Positions 52,406 through 61,769 are shown, counted from the stretch's first letter. The stretch: DNA of 64,000 nucleotides from a bacterium (GCA_905221345.1 CAJNCW010000003.1:124001-188000); one strand, 5' to 3'. Translations and numbers: made by a program. The notes: generated from the letters alone by a model not told the origin.

Positions 52406-52434
52406 AGATAATATAAGTTTATGGCAGTTTTCCC

Positions 52435-52463
52435 TTGACAAATATTCATTTTGCGTGTAAAAT
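52435..52463 (+). promoter_or_regulatory. rpsU promoter
   Basis: TTGACA (52435-52440), 17-base spacer, TAAAAT (52458-52463). Confidence 0.78.
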
Positions 52464-52497
52464 GGAATAGATCTTGAACTTGAAGGGAGTGAAAAAA

Positions 52498-52674
52498 ATG
52501 TCTAAAACAGTAGTACGTAAGAATGAATCTCTTGACGATGCACTTCGTCGTTTCAAACGTGCGGTTACTAAAGCTGGTACTCTTCAAGAAACACGCAAAC
52601 GTGAATTCTATGAAAAACCTTCTGTAAAACGTAAACGTAAATCAGAAGCAGCTCGTAAACGTAAAAAATTCTAA
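52498..52674 (+). CDS. rpsU: 30S ribosomal protein S21
   Basis: 58 residues starting [20 protein letters not shown] with the basic repeats [15 protein letters not shown]. Binds near the anti-Shine-Dalgarno end of 16S rRNA. The frame is open upstream to 52474, but ATG 52498 follows AAGGGAGTGAAAAA and gives the standard protein. Very strong codon bias. Confidence 0.97.
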
Positions 52675-52683
52675 TTTGAAATG

Positions 52684-52712
52684 AAAGGCTAGAGAAATCT
52701 AGTCTTTTTATT
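52684..52712 (+). terminator. Terminator after rpsU
   Basis: AAAGGCTAGA/TCTAGTCTTT (52684-52693, 52698-52707) with one G-U and loop GAAA, T run follows. Confidence 0.9.
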
Positions 52713-52764
52713 TTTAAATAAATACTGTAAATCCTGCAAAAAAAGGAAACTTCTAACTACAATT

Positions 52765-52773
52765 TGATATAAT
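52765..52773 (+). promoter_or_regulatory. hprK promoter (extended -10)
   Basis: TGaTATAAT, hexamer 52768-52773; leader about 25 bases. Confidence 0.55.
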
Positions 52774-52804
52774 AGTAGGGAGAACTCGATTGAAGGAGGA
52801 AATT

Positions 52805-53740
52805 ATGTCGGTTTTAGTAAGAGAAGTAATTGAAAAGCTCAGACTAGATATTGTCTATGGTGAAGGAGAATTGCTTGAAAAAGAAATCAACACTGCGGAC
52901 ATTATGAGACCTGGTCTTGAAATGACGGGCTATTTTGATTACTATACTCCAGAACGGATTCAACTGTTAGGGATGAAGGAGTGGTCCTATTTGGTTGCCA
53001 TGCCTGCCCATAACCGTTATCAAGTTTTGAAGAAAATGTTTCTACCTGAAACACCTGCGGTTATCGTTGCTCGTGGCTTGGTAGTGCCAGAAGAAATGTT
53101 GAAAGCTGCTAGGGAATGTAAGATTGCGATTTTAACCAGTCGAACATCAACCAGTCGTTTATCTGGAGAGTTATCTAGCTACCTTGATTCCCGTTTGGCT
53201 GAACGTACGAGCGTGCATGGTGTCTTGATGGACATCTATGGCATGGGTGTCTTGATCCAAGGGGATAGTGGTATCGGTAAGAGCGAGACAGGTCTTGAGC
53301 TTGTGAAACGGGGACACCGTTTGGTGGCAGATGACCGTGTAGATATCTTTGCCAAGGATGAAATGACCCTTTGGGGAGAGCCCGCTGAAATTTTGAAGCA
53401 TTTGCTTGAGATTCGTGGAGTGGGTATTATTGACGTGATGAGTCTCTACGGAGCAAGTGCTGTAAAAGATTCCTCACAAGTCCAGTTGGCTGTTTACTTG
53501 GAAAATTATGATACCCATAAGACCTTTGATCGTCTAGGAAATAATGCTGAAGAACTCGAAGTTTCTGGTGTAACGATTCCGCGTATCCGCATCCCAGTAA
53601 AAACAGGACGCAATATCTCTGTTGTTATTGAGGCGGCAGCCATGAACTATCGCGCTAAGGAAATGGGCTTTGATGCGACGCGTTTATTTGAAGAACGCTT
53701 GACTAATCTCATCTCCAAAAATGAGGTGAAAGATGATTAA
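52805..53740 (+). CDS. hprK: HPr kinase/phosphorylase
   Basis: Phosphorylates HPr on Ser46 to signal good carbon supply to CcpA, and reverses it. 311 residues; P-loop GDSGIGKSE (about 153-161), the VADDRV motif and the [19 protein letters not shown] block. ATG 52805 has AAGGAGGAAATT; the frame is open to 52790. It overlaps lgt by 8 bases, and hprK-lgt order is conserved in Firmicutes. Confidence 0.96.
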   Translation: MSVLVREVIEKLRLDIVYGEGELLEKEINTADIMRPGLEMTGYFDYYTPERIQLLGMKEWSYLVAMPAHNRYQVLKKMFLPETPAVIVARGLVVPEEMLKAARECKIAILTSRTSTSRLSGELSSYLDSRLAERTSVHGVLMDIYGMGVLIQGDSGIGKSETGLELVKRGHRLVADDRVDIFAKDEMTLWGEPAEILKHLLEIRGVGIIDVMSLYGASAVKDSSQVQLAVYLENYDTHKTFDRLGNNAEELEVSGVTIPRIRIPVKTGRNISVVIEAAAMNYRAKEMGFDATRLFEERLTNLISKNEVKDD

Positions 53741-54521
53741 TCCAGTTGCATTTGAAATCGGTCCTTTTTCCGTTCGTTGGTATGCTTTGTGTATTGTGGC
53801 CGGATTGGTCTTGGCTGTCTACCTTGCCATGAAAGAAGCTCCCAAAAAGAAAATTCTATCAGATGATATTTTGGATTTTATCCTGATTGCTTTTCCGGTA
53901 GCTATTTTAGGTGCTAGACTATACTACGTACTCTTTCGCTTAGATTATTATCTGCAAAATCCAGGTGAAATCATTGCCATCTGGAATGGTGGTTTGGCCA
54001 TTTATGGAGGTTTGATAGCGGGCGCTATTGTCCTTTATATCTTTGCAGATAGAAAGCTGATTAATACTTGGGATTTCTTAGATATTGCAGCACCGAGCGT
54101 CATGGTTGCCCAGAGTTTAGGGCGCTGGGGAAACTTCTTTAACCAAGAAGCCTACGGTGCAGCAGTAGATAGTCTGGATTATTTGCCAGGCTTTATCCGT
54201 GACCAGATGTACATTGAGGGTAGCTACCGTCAGCCCACTTTCCTATATGAGTCGGTTTGGAATCTGATTGGTTTTGCTTTGATTTTGATTTTTAGACGAA
54301 AATTAAAAGGAATCAGACGCGGTCAGATCACTGCTTTCTACTTGATTTGGTATGGCTTTGGTCGTATGATCATTGAAGGCATGCGGACAGATAGTCTCAT
54401 GTTCTTTGGTTTGCGAGTTTCTCAATGGTTATCAGTTGTCCTTATCGGACTCGGTATTTTTATCATACTTTATCAAAATCGAAAGAAAGCCCCTTTCTAT
54501 CATACAGAGGAGGAAAAATAA
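53733..54521 (+). CDS. lgt: Prolipoprotein diacylglyceryl transferase
   Basis: Puts diacylglycerol on the lipobox cysteine of lipoproteins such as PstS at 61.8 kb. 262 residues, seven helices. [12 protein letters not shown] and the signature [13 protein letters not shown] are clear. Start overlaps the hprK stop. Confidence 0.96.
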   Translation: MINPVAFEIGPFSVRWYALCIVAGLVLAVYLAMKEAPKKKILSDDILDFILIAFPVAILGARLYYVLFRLDYYLQNPGEIIAIWNGGLAIYGGLIAGAIVLYIFADRKLINTWDFLDIAAPSVMVAQSLGRWGNFFNQEAYGAAVDSLDYLPGFIRDQMYIEGSYRQPTFLYESVWNLIGFALILIFRRKLKGIRRGQITAFYLIWYGFGRMIIEGMRTDSLMFFGLRVSQWLSVVLIGLGIFIILYQNRKKAPFYHTEEEK

Positions 54522-54905
54522 ATGTTAGAAGTTGCATATATACTTGTTGCGATTGCTTTGATTGTCTGTTTAGTCTATTTGACAATCACGATTCAAAAAG
54601 CAGGTCGTATGATTGATGAGACAGAGAAAACCATCAAAACGTTGAGTTCAGATGTGAACGTTACCTTGCATCAGACCAATGAATTGTTGGCTAAGGTCAA
54701 TGTGTTAGCAGACGATATCAATATCAAAGTTGCGACGATTGATCCACTTTTTACAGCTGTGGCAGACTTGTCTGAGTCAGTTTCTGATCTCAACCAACAT
54801 GCACGTGTCTTGGGTAAAAAAGCTTCTTCAGCTGGTTCAAAGACCATTAAAACAGGTGCAAGCTTGTCCGCTCTTCGTTTCGCAAGTAAATTTTTCAAAA
54901 AATAA
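54522..54905 (+). CDS. DUF948 family membrane protein
   Basis: 127 residues. One N-terminal membrane helix (about 4-24), then a long coiled coil with Asn/Thr/Leu heptads (about 28-95) and a basic C-terminus. DUF948 (YtxG-like) proteins appear with YtxH-type genes, as here. AAATAA stop of lgt abuts the ATG. Function unknown; perhaps wall or stress related as in Bacillus ytxGH. Confidence 0.85.
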   Translation: MLEVAYILVAIALIVCLVYLTITIQKAGRMIDETEKTIKTLSSDVNVTLHQTNELLAKVNVLADDINIKVATIDPLFTAVADLSESVSDLNQHARVLGKKASSAGSKTIKTGASLSALRFASKFFKK

Positions 54906-54920
54906 AAAAGGAGAAATCTT

Positions 54921-55319
54921 ATGGGAAAACTATCCTCTATCCTTTTAGGAACAGTTTCAGGTGCAGCTCTTGCTTTATTTTTGACGAGTGACAAGGGTAA
55001 GCAAGTTTGTAGTCAAGCTCAGGATTTTCTAGATGATTTAAGAGAAGATCCAGAATATGCTAGAGAGCAGGTTTGTGAGAAACTAACTGAAGTGAAGGAA
55101 CAGGCAAGGGACTTTGTGCTGAAAACAAAGGAACAAGTAGAATCTGGTGAAATCACTTTTGATAGTGTCCTTGACCAAGCTAAAAACTGTGCTCGACAAG
55201 CGACAGAAGCGTCAAAGGAAACCTTTAACAATCTCAAGGAGCAATGGCAAGAACAGTCAGCAACTCCAGACGTCGCTGAAGACCAAGAAGAAATCATCAT
55301 CGATATTACTGAAGTATAA
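54921..55319 (+). CDS. YtxH domain-like protein
   Basis: 132 residues: a short glycine-rich hydrophobic N-terminus (SSILLGTVSGAALALFLT, about 5-22), then a long acidic helical tail. This is the YtxH (gas-vesicle-like) pattern. Co-oriented with the DUF948 gene; AAAGGAGAAATCTT precedes the ATG. The operon hprK-lgt-DUF948-YtxH ends at a strong terminator. Confidence 0.85.
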   Translation: MGKLSSILLGTVSGAALALFLTSDKGKQVCSQAQDFLDDLREDPEYAREQVCEKLTEVKEQARDFVLKTKEQVESGEITFDSVLDQAKNCARQATEASKETFNNLKEQWQEQSATPDVAEDQEEIIIDITEV

Positions 55320-55322
55320 TGC

Positions 55323-55357
55323 ATCACCATCTCTGGTTTTTGGAGATGGTGATTTTT
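55323..55357 (+). terminator. Terminator after the YtxH-like gene
   Basis: Perfect 11-bp stem ATCACCATCTC/GAGATGGTGAT (55323-55333, 55343-55353), then T run. Confidence 0.92.
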
Positions 55358-55376
55358 ATCTGCAAGCCTGTCTTTG

Positions 55377-55385
55377 TGGTATAAT
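55377..55385 (+). promoter_or_regulatory. hemW promoter, leaderless geometry
   Basis: Extended TGgTATAAT (hexamer 55380-55385); no -35. ATG 55393 is the eighth base past the -10 and there is no ribosome site. Confidence 0.6.
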
Positions 55386-55392
55386 AAATACT

Positions 55393-56523
55393 ATGCAGAA
55401 AAAACCAACGTCCGCCTATGTGCATATTCCCTTTTGTACACAGATTTGTTATTATTGTGACTTTTCAAAAGTATTTATCAAGAATCAACCAGTAGATAGT
55501 TACCTGGAGCATCTGCTAGAGGAGTTTCGTTCTTATGATATTCAAAAGTTACGAACTCTCTACATTGGAGGTGGAACGCCAACGGCTTTGTCAGCTTCGC
55601 AATTAGAGGTGCTCTTAGATGGCTTGACTAAAAATCTAGACTTGTCTGTCTTGGAAGAGTTGACCATTGAGGCCAACCCAGGCGACTTGGATGCGGATAA
55701 GATTGCGGTTTTGAAACAGTCGCCAGTCAATCGTGTTTCCTTGGGGGTGCAGACCTTTGATGACAAAATGCTGAAAAAGATTGGGCGTAGTCATTTAGAA
55801 AAGGATATTTATGAAAATATCGACCGCCTCAAACTCGCTGGTTTTGATAATATCTCCATCGACTTGATTTACGCTCTACCCGGTCAAACTATGGCTCAGG
55901 TCAAGGACAATGTAGCTAAGGCTATCTCGCTTGATATTCCTCATATGAGCCTTTATAGCTTGATTTTGGAAAATCATACGGTCTTTATGAACCGCATGCG
56001 ACGTGGGAAATTGCCCCTGCCCAAGGAAGAGTTAGAAGCAGAGATGTTTGAGTACATCATCGCAGAACTTGAGCGAGTTGGTTTTGAGCATTATGAGATC
56101 TCAAATTTCTCCAAGCCTGGCTTTGAAAGTCGCCACAATCTCATGTACTGGGACAATGCTGAGTATTATGGTATCGGTGCGGGTGCTTCAGGTTATGTCA
56201 ATGGAGTGCGCTATAAAAATCATGGTCCGATTCGCCACTATCTCAATGCGGTAGAGGCAGGAAATGCTCGGATTACAGAAGAACACCTGAGTCAAAGGGA
56301 GCAGATGGAAGAAGAAATGTTTCTGGGCCTCCGCAAGAAATCCGGGGTTTCTATGGCGCGATTTGAGGAAAAATTCGGACGGTCCTTTGACGGACTTTAT
56401 GGAGAAATCGTCAGAGACTTGGTTCAACAAGGTCTCATGCAGATCGACGGTGATCGTGTCCGAATGACAAAGAGGGGTCTCTTTTTAGGAGACACTGTAG
56501 CAGAACGATTTATTTTGGAGTAG
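55393..56523 (+). CDS. hemW: Radical SAM protein HemW
   Basis: 376 residues. The radical SAM site is PFCTQICYYCDF (CxxxCxxC), followed by GGGTPTAL and a HemN-like C-terminal domain. It lacks the extra N-terminal residues of true HemN, so it is the HemW heme chaperone family, not coproporphyrinogen dehydrogenase; heme itself is not made by streptococci, so the role here is unclear. The longer open frame upstream is not used: MQKKPTSAYVHIPF is the standard start. Confidence 0.9.
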   Translation: MQKKPTSAYVHIPFCTQICYYCDFSKVFIKNQPVDSYLEHLLEEFRSYDIQKLRTLYIGGGTPTALSASQLEVLLDGLTKNLDLSVLEELTIEANPGDLDADKIAVLKQSPVNRVSLGVQTFDDKMLKKIGRSHLEKDIYENIDRLKLAGFDNISIDLIYALPGQTMAQVKDNVAKAISLDIPHMSLYSLILENHTVFMNRMRRGKLPLPKEELEAEMFEYIIAELERVGFEHYEISNFSKPGFESRHNLMYWDNAEYYGIGAGASGYVNGVRYKNHGPIRHYLNAVEAGNARITEEHLSQREQMEEEMFLGLRKKSGVSMARFEEKFGRSFDGLYGEIVRDLVQQGLMQIDGDRVRMTKRGLFLGDTVAERFILE

Positions 56524-56527
56524 AACA

Positions 56528-57265
56528 ATGGGCTTAACTTATCAAATGAAAATGAAAATTCCTTTTGATATGGCGGACATGAACGGTCATATCAAACTTC
56601 CCGATGTGATTTTGCTGTCCTTGCAAGTATCAGGTATGCAGTCAATTGAGCTGGGAGTTAGCGACAAGGATATGTTAGAACGCTACAATCTGGTCTGGAT
56701 TATTACAGACTATGCGATTGACGTGGTTCGCTTGCCTCGCTTTGCGGAGGAGATTACGATTGAAACAGAAGCATTGACTTACAATCGTCTTTTTTGCTAC
56801 CGCCGTTTCACCATTTATGATGAAGCGGGGGAGGAGTTCATCCACATGATGGCGACCTTTGTTCTGATGGACCGAGACAGTCGGAAAGTTCATGCTGTCG
56901 AACCGGAGATTGTTGCTCCTTATCAGTCTGAGTTTGATAAAAAACTCATCCGTGGGCCAAAGTATGCAAATCTAGAAGATCCGATCAGTAAAGACTACCA
57001 TGTTCGTTTTTACGACTTGGATATGAATGGTCATGTCAATAACAGCAAATACCTGGATTGGATTTTTGAGGTTATGGGAGCAGATTTTTTGACCAAGTAT
57101 ATTCCAAAGAAAATCAATCTCAAATATGTCAAAGAAGTGCGACCAGGTGGCATGATTGCTTCAGCTTATGAACTCAAGGGATTAGAAAGCAAGCATGAGA
57201 TTATCAGTGATGACGAGATCAATGCCCAAGCTATGATTACGTGGCAAGAAATTGAAGCGAATTAG
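56528..57265 (+). CDS. Acyl-ACP thioesterase (FAT type)
   Basis: 245 residues as two hotdog domains. [16 protein letters not shown] begins the first and [17 protein letters not shown] the second, with the catalytic Asn/His (NGHVNN). Releases fatty acids from acyl-ACP. It starts 5 bases after hemW and its end overlaps the region of the next gene, so they are one operon. Confidence 0.92.
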   Translation: MGLTYQMKMKIPFDMADMNGHIKLPDVILLSLQVSGMQSIELGVSDKDMLERYNLVWIITDYAIDVVRLPRFAEEITIETEALTYNRLFCYRRFTIYDEAGEEFIHMMATFVLMDRDSRKVHAVEPEIVAPYQSEFDKKLIRGPKYANLEDPISKDYHVRFYDLDMNGHVNNSKYLDWIFEVMGADFLTKYIPKKINLKYVKEVRPGGMIASAYELKGLESKHEIISDDEINAQAMITWQEIEAN

Positions 57266-57275
57266 AAAGGACGAT

Positions 57276-58049
57276 ATGGCTTATAAAGGTTATTTAATTG
57301 ATTTAGACGGAACTATTTACAAGGGGAAAGACAGAATTCCGGCGGGTGAGGCTTTTGTGCATGAGTTGCAAAAGCGAGAAATTCCCTATCTCTTTGTGAC
57401 TAATAATACAACTCGTACTCCTGAGAGTGTTCAAGAGATGTTGGCTCAGAATTTTAACATTAATACCCCTCTATCAACTGTCTACACGGCAACTCTGGCA
57501 ACCATAGACTATATGAACGACTTGGGACTGGAAAAGACAGTCTATGTCATCGGCGAAGCTGGGCTCAAGGATGCCATTCAGGCGGCTGGTTATGTCGAAG
57601 ACAAGGAAAATCCTGCCTATGTGGTAGTTGGACTGGACTGGCAAGTCGACTATGAAAAATTTGCAACGGCGACTCTAGCAATCCAAAAGGGGGCTCACTT
57701 TATCGGAACCAACCCTGACCTCAATATTCCGACGGAACGTGGTCTTTTGCCAGGTGCTGGTTCACTGGTAACACTTCTTGAAGCAGCAACTCGGGTCAAA
57801 TCGGTTTATATCGGAAAACCAAATGCTATTATCATGGACAAGGCGGTTGAGCACTTAGGCTTGAAAAGAGAAGAATTGCTCATGGTTGGGGACAACTACC
57901 TGACAGATATCCGAGCAGGGATTGACAATGGCATTCCAACGCTCTTGGTGACGACAGGTTTTACCAAGGCAGAAGAAGTGGCTGACCTGCCAATCGCACC
58001 AACTCATGTGGTTTCTAGCCTTGCGGAGTGGAATTTTGATGAAAACTAA
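57276..58049 (+). CDS. NagD-type HAD-IIA phosphatase
   Basis: 257 residues. [17 protein letters not shown] (motif 1), VTNNTTRTP (motif 2), and [12 protein letters not shown] (motif 4) are HAD-IIA marks. Substrate not readable; E. coli NagD acts on nucleotide and sugar phosphates. The frame is open to 57252; ATG 57276 with AGAAAGGACGAT upstream fits. Confidence 0.93.
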   Translation: MAYKGYLIDLDGTIYKGKDRIPAGEAFVHELQKREIPYLFVTNNTTRTPESVQEMLAQNFNINTPLSTVYTATLATIDYMNDLGLEKTVYVIGEAGLKDAIQAAGYVEDKENPAYVVVGLDWQVDYEKFATATLAIQKGAHFIGTNPDLNIPTERGLLPGAGSLVTLLEAATRVKSVYIGKPNAIIMDKAVEHLGLKREELLMVGDNYLTDIRAGIDNGIPTLLVTTGFTKAEEVADLPIAPTHVVSSLAEWNFDEN

Positions 58050-58659
58050 ACTGACCTTTTGGGGAAGTATGCTCTTTCTCCTCTCCCTTTCTATCCTACT
58101 GACTATTTATCTGGCTTGGATTTTCTACCCTATGGAAATTCAGTGGCTGAACTTAGCGGATCGAGTCTATCTAAAGCCAGAAACCATTCAGTACAACTTT
58201 CATATTTTGATGAATTACCTGACCAATCCCTTTAGTAAGGTCTTAGAGATGCCGGATTTTCGTTCGTCAGCAGCAGGTCTGCACCACTTCGCGGTGGTTA
58301 AGAACCTCTTTCACTTGGTTCAGCTAGTCACTTTGGTGACACTACCATGTTTTTATTTCTTTGTTAAAAAGATTGTAAAAAAGGGTTTTCTCCCCTTATA
58401 TCGTAAAAGTATTTTAACTCTAGTACTATTGCCCCTTATCATTGGGGTTCTGGGAGTGTTGATTGGGTTTGAGCAATTCTTTACTCTTTTCCATCAGATT
58501 CTCTTTGTGGGAGATGATACCTGGCTTTTTGATCCAGCAAAGGATCCCGTTATTTGGATTTTGCCAGAGACTTTCTTCCTCCATGCTTTCCTTCTCTTCT
58601 TTGGACTCTATGAAAGTTTCTTTGGTTTTCTTTATTTGAAAAGTCGTAGAATACTTTAA
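58039..58659 (+). CDS. TIGR01906 family integral membrane protein
   Basis: 206 residues, four helices (about 8-29, 92-111, 126-147, 176-197). The soluble loop between the first two contains LMNYLTNPF and [16 protein letters not shown], which I associate with the TIGR01906 lactobacillales family. Starts 11 bases inside the NagD-like gene, TTGATG region, so translation is coupled. Function unknown. Confidence 0.85.
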   Translation: MKTKLTFWGSMLFLLSLSILLTIYLAWIFYPMEIQWLNLADRVYLKPETIQYNFHILMNYLTNPFSKVLEMPDFRSSAAGLHHFAVVKNLFHLVQLVTLVTLPCFYFFVKKIVKKGFLPLYRKSILTLVLLPLIIGVLGVLIGFEQFFTLFHQILFVGDDTWLFDPAKDPVIWILPETFFLHAFLLFFGLYESFFGFLYLKSRRIL

Positions 58660-58681
58660 TGTGTTGCATTGATAAAACAGA

Positions 58682-58723
58682 GATGAAGTTAAAAATTCTT
58701 ACGGGGAGTGAATTAACTTCATC
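58682..58723. other. Unexplained hairpin upstream of spx
   Basis: GATGAAGTTAA (58682-58692) pairs with TTAACTTCATC (58713-58723), with inner ATTC/GAAT. No T run follows, so it is not a plain terminator. It lies 23 bases after the TIGR01906 stop. No reading frame of note is in the 196-base gap. Confidence 0.5.
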
Positions 58724-58749
58724 GGAATTGAGTAAATCGTTCGCATACA

Positions 58750-58782
58750 GTCTATTTTTCTTGAAAAAATAGGCTTTTTTTC
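58750..58782 (+). terminator. Terminator upstream of spx
   Basis: GTCTATTTTT (58750-58759) pairs with AAAAATAGGC (58765-58774) with a G-U, then T7. Confidence 0.8.
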
Positions 58783-58815
58783 TAAAAATCCCTAGTCAAG
58801 CGCTTTATTTTTTTG

Positions 58816-58821
58816 TATAAT
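58816..58821 (+). promoter_or_regulatory. spx promoter -10
   Basis: TATAAT (58816-58821) preceded by TG; -35 is poor (TAGTCA at 58793-58798). Start near 58828. Confidence 0.5.
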
Positions 58822-58855
58822 AGAAGCAACAAAGTATAGATAAGAAGAGAAAAGC

Positions 58856-59257
58856 ATGATTACACTATTTTTATCACCGAGCTGTACATCATGTCGTAAG
58901 GCAAAGGCCTGGTTAGAGACGCATAAAGTTCCTTTTGAGGAGCACAATATTATGACCAGTCCTTTAACAAGAAAAGAATTGCAGCACATTCTTTCCTTGA
59001 CCGAAAATGGTACTGATGACATCATTTCAACTCGTTCAAAAATTTTTCAAAAATTGGATATTGATGTAGAGAGTATTTCAGTATCGGAGTTGCTTCAGTT
59101 GATTGAGCAATATCCTAGTCTTTTGCGTCGCCCAATTATTATAGACACCAAACGCATGCAAATCGGTTTTAATGAAGATGAGATTCGTGCTTTTCTCCCT
59201 CGTAGTTATCGTAAACAAGAACTAAAAGAAGCAACATTGAGAGCTGGTATTGGATAG
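58856..59257 (+). CDS. spx: Spx-family redox regulator
   Basis: 133 residues of ArsC-like fold. The CxxC redox switch is CTSC (10-13), and RRPIIID is the cis-Pro region of the family. Spx binds the RNA polymerase alpha C-terminal domain and redirects transcription under thiol stress. Streptococci have two Spx paralogues; I cannot tell which this is. AAGAAGAGAAAAGC precedes the ATG. UPF0223 and the inositol phosphatase follow with zero or negative gaps. Confidence 0.92.
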   Translation: MITLFLSPSCTSCRKAKAWLETHKVPFEEHNIMTSPLTRKELQHILSLTENGTDDIISTRSKIFQKLDIDVESISVSELLQLIEQYPSLLRRPIIIDTKRMQIGFNEDEIRAFLPRSYRKQELKEATLRAGIG

Positions 59258-59536
59258 ATGAACAAACAGTATAGTTACCCACTAGATTTGTCGTGGAGCA
59301 CTGAAGAACTTGCTTCAGTGCTTTCTTTTTTTAATGATGTTGAAGCTGCCTATGAAGATAAGGTAGAAGCAAAAAAACTGCTAGATTCCTACAAGGAATT
59401 TAAGTCTGTCGTTCCAAGCAAAAGCGAAGAAAAGCGCCTAGGTCGCGAATTTGAGATGGCTAGCGGTTATTCCTTCTATCATGCGGTTCAATTAGCAAAA
59501 GAAAAAAGAGAAGGGAAGATTTCTCTTGGAAACTAA
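59258..59536 (+). CDS. UPF0223 family protein
   Basis: 92 residues, starts directly after the spx stop (TAGATG). [17 protein letters not shown] and the [17 protein letters not shown] region are UPF0223 (YktA) marks, a small helical protein of unknown role. Found upstream of suhB-type genes in Firmicutes, as here. Confidence 0.9.
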   Translation: MNKQYSYPLDLSWSTEELASVLSFFNDVEAAYEDKVEAKKLLDSYKEFKSVVPSKSEEKRLGREFEMASGYSFYHAVQLAKEKREGKISLGN

Positions 59537-60299
59537 ATTTGAATTTGCCAAACAGATTGTGCAGGAAGCTGCTGAGTACATTTTGGCTCACATGAAAGAA
59601 GATTTGCAGGTTGAGCGCAAGTCTTCCCCTACAGACTTGGTGACGCGTTTGGATAAGGAAGTTCAGGATCTCCTAGTTCAGAGAATTTTGGCATCTTATC
59701 CAGAGGATTTGATTTGCGCGGAAGAAGGCTGTTTGCGTGCTGCGGTCGGTCAAGGTTCCGTCTGGGTGATTGATCCCATTGACGGTACCAATAACTTTGT
59801 CGCTCAGCAAGAAGATTTTGCTGTGATGTTGTCCTATTTTGAGGATGGTGTGGGCAAATTTGGCGTCATTTATGATGTTATGAAAGGTGATTGTTACCAT
59901 GGTGGTGGTGCCTTTCCTCCTTGCCGCAATAATGATCCCTTACCGCCTTTTAAAAAGAAACCTCTTCAAGAATTTTTAGTTGCTGGTAACTCAGGTATGT
60001 TTGAAACCAATGAGTGGGGCTTGGCGGATTTGGGCCGAGCAGCGTTGGGAGTCCGTGTCTATGGTAGTGCGGCCATTAGTTTTGCCAAGGTTTTATCGGG
60101 TCGTCTTCTGACTTATATTACCTACTTGCAGCCATGGGATTACGCTGCGGCCAGTATCTTAGGGGAAAGTCTGGGGTATCGCCTTCTTACGGTATCAGGT
60201 GAGCCTGCTGATTTTCAAACGCGTCAGCCTGTCATGATGGTGCCAATCGAGATGCAAGATGAGATTCAGTCCTATATTTATGAAAGGAAAGAAAATTAA
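59526..60299 (+). CDS. Inositol monophosphatase family protein
   Basis: 257 residues. Metal site [12 protein letters not shown] (DPIDGT), EEG upstream and [14 protein letters not shown] near the C-terminus are the Mg-dependent sugar phosphatase signature. The only fitting start is TTG 59526, 11 bases inside the UPF0223 gene, with AGGGAAG eight bases upstream. Substrate not assigned. Confidence 0.9.
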   Translation: METKFEFAKQIVQEAAEYILAHMKEDLQVERKSSPTDLVTRLDKEVQDLLVQRILASYPEDLICAEEGCLRAAVGQGSVWVIDPIDGTNNFVAQQEDFAVMLSYFEDGVGKFGVIYDVMKGDCYHGGGAFPPCRNNDPLPPFKKKPLQEFLVAGNSGMFETNEWGLADLGRAALGVRVYGSAAISFAKVLSGRLLTYITYLQPWDYAAASILGESLGYRLLTVSGEPADFQTRQPVMMVPIEMQDEIQSYIYERKEN

Positions 60300-61604
60300 A
60301 TGCAATTTCCAGAAGGATTTGTTGAAAAATATGAAGCGATACTAGAAGATGAGGCAAGAGACTTTCTTGCCTCTTTTAAACAAGAAGCGGTATCGGCTTT
60401 TCGGATCAATCCCTTAAAAGAAAGTCAGCTATTGTTTGCTGATGCCATTCCCCATACACCTTGGGGACATTATGGCAAGGTCTCTGGGAAGTCACCAGAG
60501 CATGTGACCGGTTTCGTTTATTCGCAAGAACCTGCAGCCCAAATGGTGGCCCAGGTAGCTCAACCAAGTCCTGGCATGAAGGTCTTGGACTTGGCGGCAG
60601 CACCAGGTGGAAAATCCACTCAATTGGCAGCCTATCTGGCTAATCAAGGAGTTCTTGTTTCCAACGAAATTTCAAGCAAGCGGGCTAAGATTTTAGTGGA
60701 AAATATGGAGCGATTTGGAGCGACAAATGTTGTTGTAACCAACGAATCTGCTGACCGCTTGGCTAAGGTCTTTAAAGGTTACTTTGATGTGATTGTCCTT
60801 GATGCCCCTTGCTCGGGTGAGGGGATGTTCCGTAAACAACCAGATGCCATGGACTATTGGAACCTCGACTATCCGAGCCAATGTGCTAGTCTCCAAAAAG
60901 AAATCCTAGAAGATGCGGTTACCATGCTTGCTGAAGGTGGGCATTTGGTCTATTCGACCTGTACCTGGGCACCTGAGGAAAATGAAGAAATCGTTCATTG
61001 GCTCCTTGATACTTATGATTTTGAACTGCTTCCAGTCAAGCATGTGAACGGTATGGTAGCAGGAATGGGCCTCCCTGAAACGGCGCGGATGTATCCTCAT
61101 CATTTCAAGGGAGAAGGTCAGTTTGTTGCCCATCTGCAGTTTAAGGGAGAAAATTCGGCACCTAAATTCAAAGCTAGCAAGAACAATCTCAGTCGTGAGC
61201 AACAGAACTTGTGGCAAGAATTTGCCCAAAAACACTTGCGGGTCAATCTAGCTGGTATCTTGCAAACTTTTGGAGACCAACTTTATCTCTTGCCAGAGAT
61301 GCTACCTGATCTAGGGAAACTCAAAATTGCCCGAAATGGACTTCATCTGGGTACTTTTAAGAAGAAACGTTTCGAACCAAGCTTTGCTCTGGGATTAGCC
61401 TTGAAACCAAGTCAAGTTTTGCAAACAGTCGAAATCAAGGATGAGAATTTTGTAAAATATGTGGCTGGGGAGACAGTTCAGCTAGCTGAAAGTCTATCAA
61501 ATGGATGGTATCAAGTCCTTGTTCATGGAAACGGATTAGGCTTTGCCAAGGTAACGGGAAATGTTTTGAAAAATTATTATCCAAAAGGGCTTAGATTCAA
61601 GTGA
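60300..61604 (+). CDS. rsmF: RsmF-type rRNA (cytosine-C5) methyltransferase
   Basis: 434 residues. DLAAAPGGKSTQLA is the SAM loop, LDAPCSGEGMFRK (PC motif) and STCTWAPEENE (TC motif) hold the two catalytic Cys of Nop2/Sun enzymes. The C-terminal part has the RsmF-type PUA-like domain (about 340-434), not found in RsmB. ATG starts right after the preceding stop (TAAATG). Likely one operon with spx; no terminator is visible after it. Confidence 0.93.
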   Translation: MQFPEGFVEKYEAILEDEARDFLASFKQEAVSAFRINPLKESQLLFADAIPHTPWGHYGKVSGKSPEHVTGFVYSQEPAAQMVAQVAQPSPGMKVLDLAAAPGGKSTQLAAYLANQGVLVSNEISSKRAKILVENMERFGATNVVVTNESADRLAKVFKGYFDVIVLDAPCSGEGMFRKQPDAMDYWNLDYPSQCASLQKEILEDAVTMLAEGGHLVYSTCTWAPEENEEIVHWLLDTYDFELLPVKHVNGMVAGMGLPETARMYPHHFKGEGQFVAHLQFKGENSAPKFKASKNNLSREQQNLWQEFAQKHLRVNLAGILQTFGDQLYLLPEMLPDLGKLKIARNGLHLGTFKKKRFEPSFALGLALKPSQVLQTVEIKDENFVKYVAGETVQLAESLSNGWYQVLVHGNGLGFAKVTGNVLKNYYPKGLRFK

Positions 61605-61610
61605 AAAAGC

Positions 61611-61639
61611 TAGTCAAAGAATCTATTCTATGTTATATT
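61611..61639 (+). promoter_or_regulatory. pstS operon promoter
   Basis: TAGTCA (61611-61616), 17-base spacer, extended TGtTATATT (hexamer 61634-61639). The start would be near 61646, leaving a leader of about 172 bases. Confidence 0.5.
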
Positions 61640-61698
61640 GGAAGTATGAGTTTTTTCTGATAGTCTTTCATTTTTACTTATATTATGTGATGAACTGA

Positions 61699-61769
61699 CT
61701 GGTCCCCGAGGGGGCTTCCAGCCTATAAATCGTAAACCAAATCTTATCATCACTGATTGAAATGATAGG
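61699..61769 (+). promoter_or_regulatory. Structured leader of the pst operon
   Basis: Two hairpins are visible: CTGG-T-CCCC / GGGG-CTT-CCAG (61699-61721) and CTTATCAT / ATGATAGG (61743-61750, 61762-61769). There is no T run, and the pstS ribosome site AAGGAGAAAAAC follows at 61804. No known riboswitch motif fits. The 213-base gap holds nothing else. Confidence 0.45.

Noticed and set aside
55147..55392. N-terminal extension of HemW reading through the YtxH-like gene end and the terminator
   Set aside because: It overlaps another gene and a terminator; the MQKKPTSAYVHIPF start is the family start.
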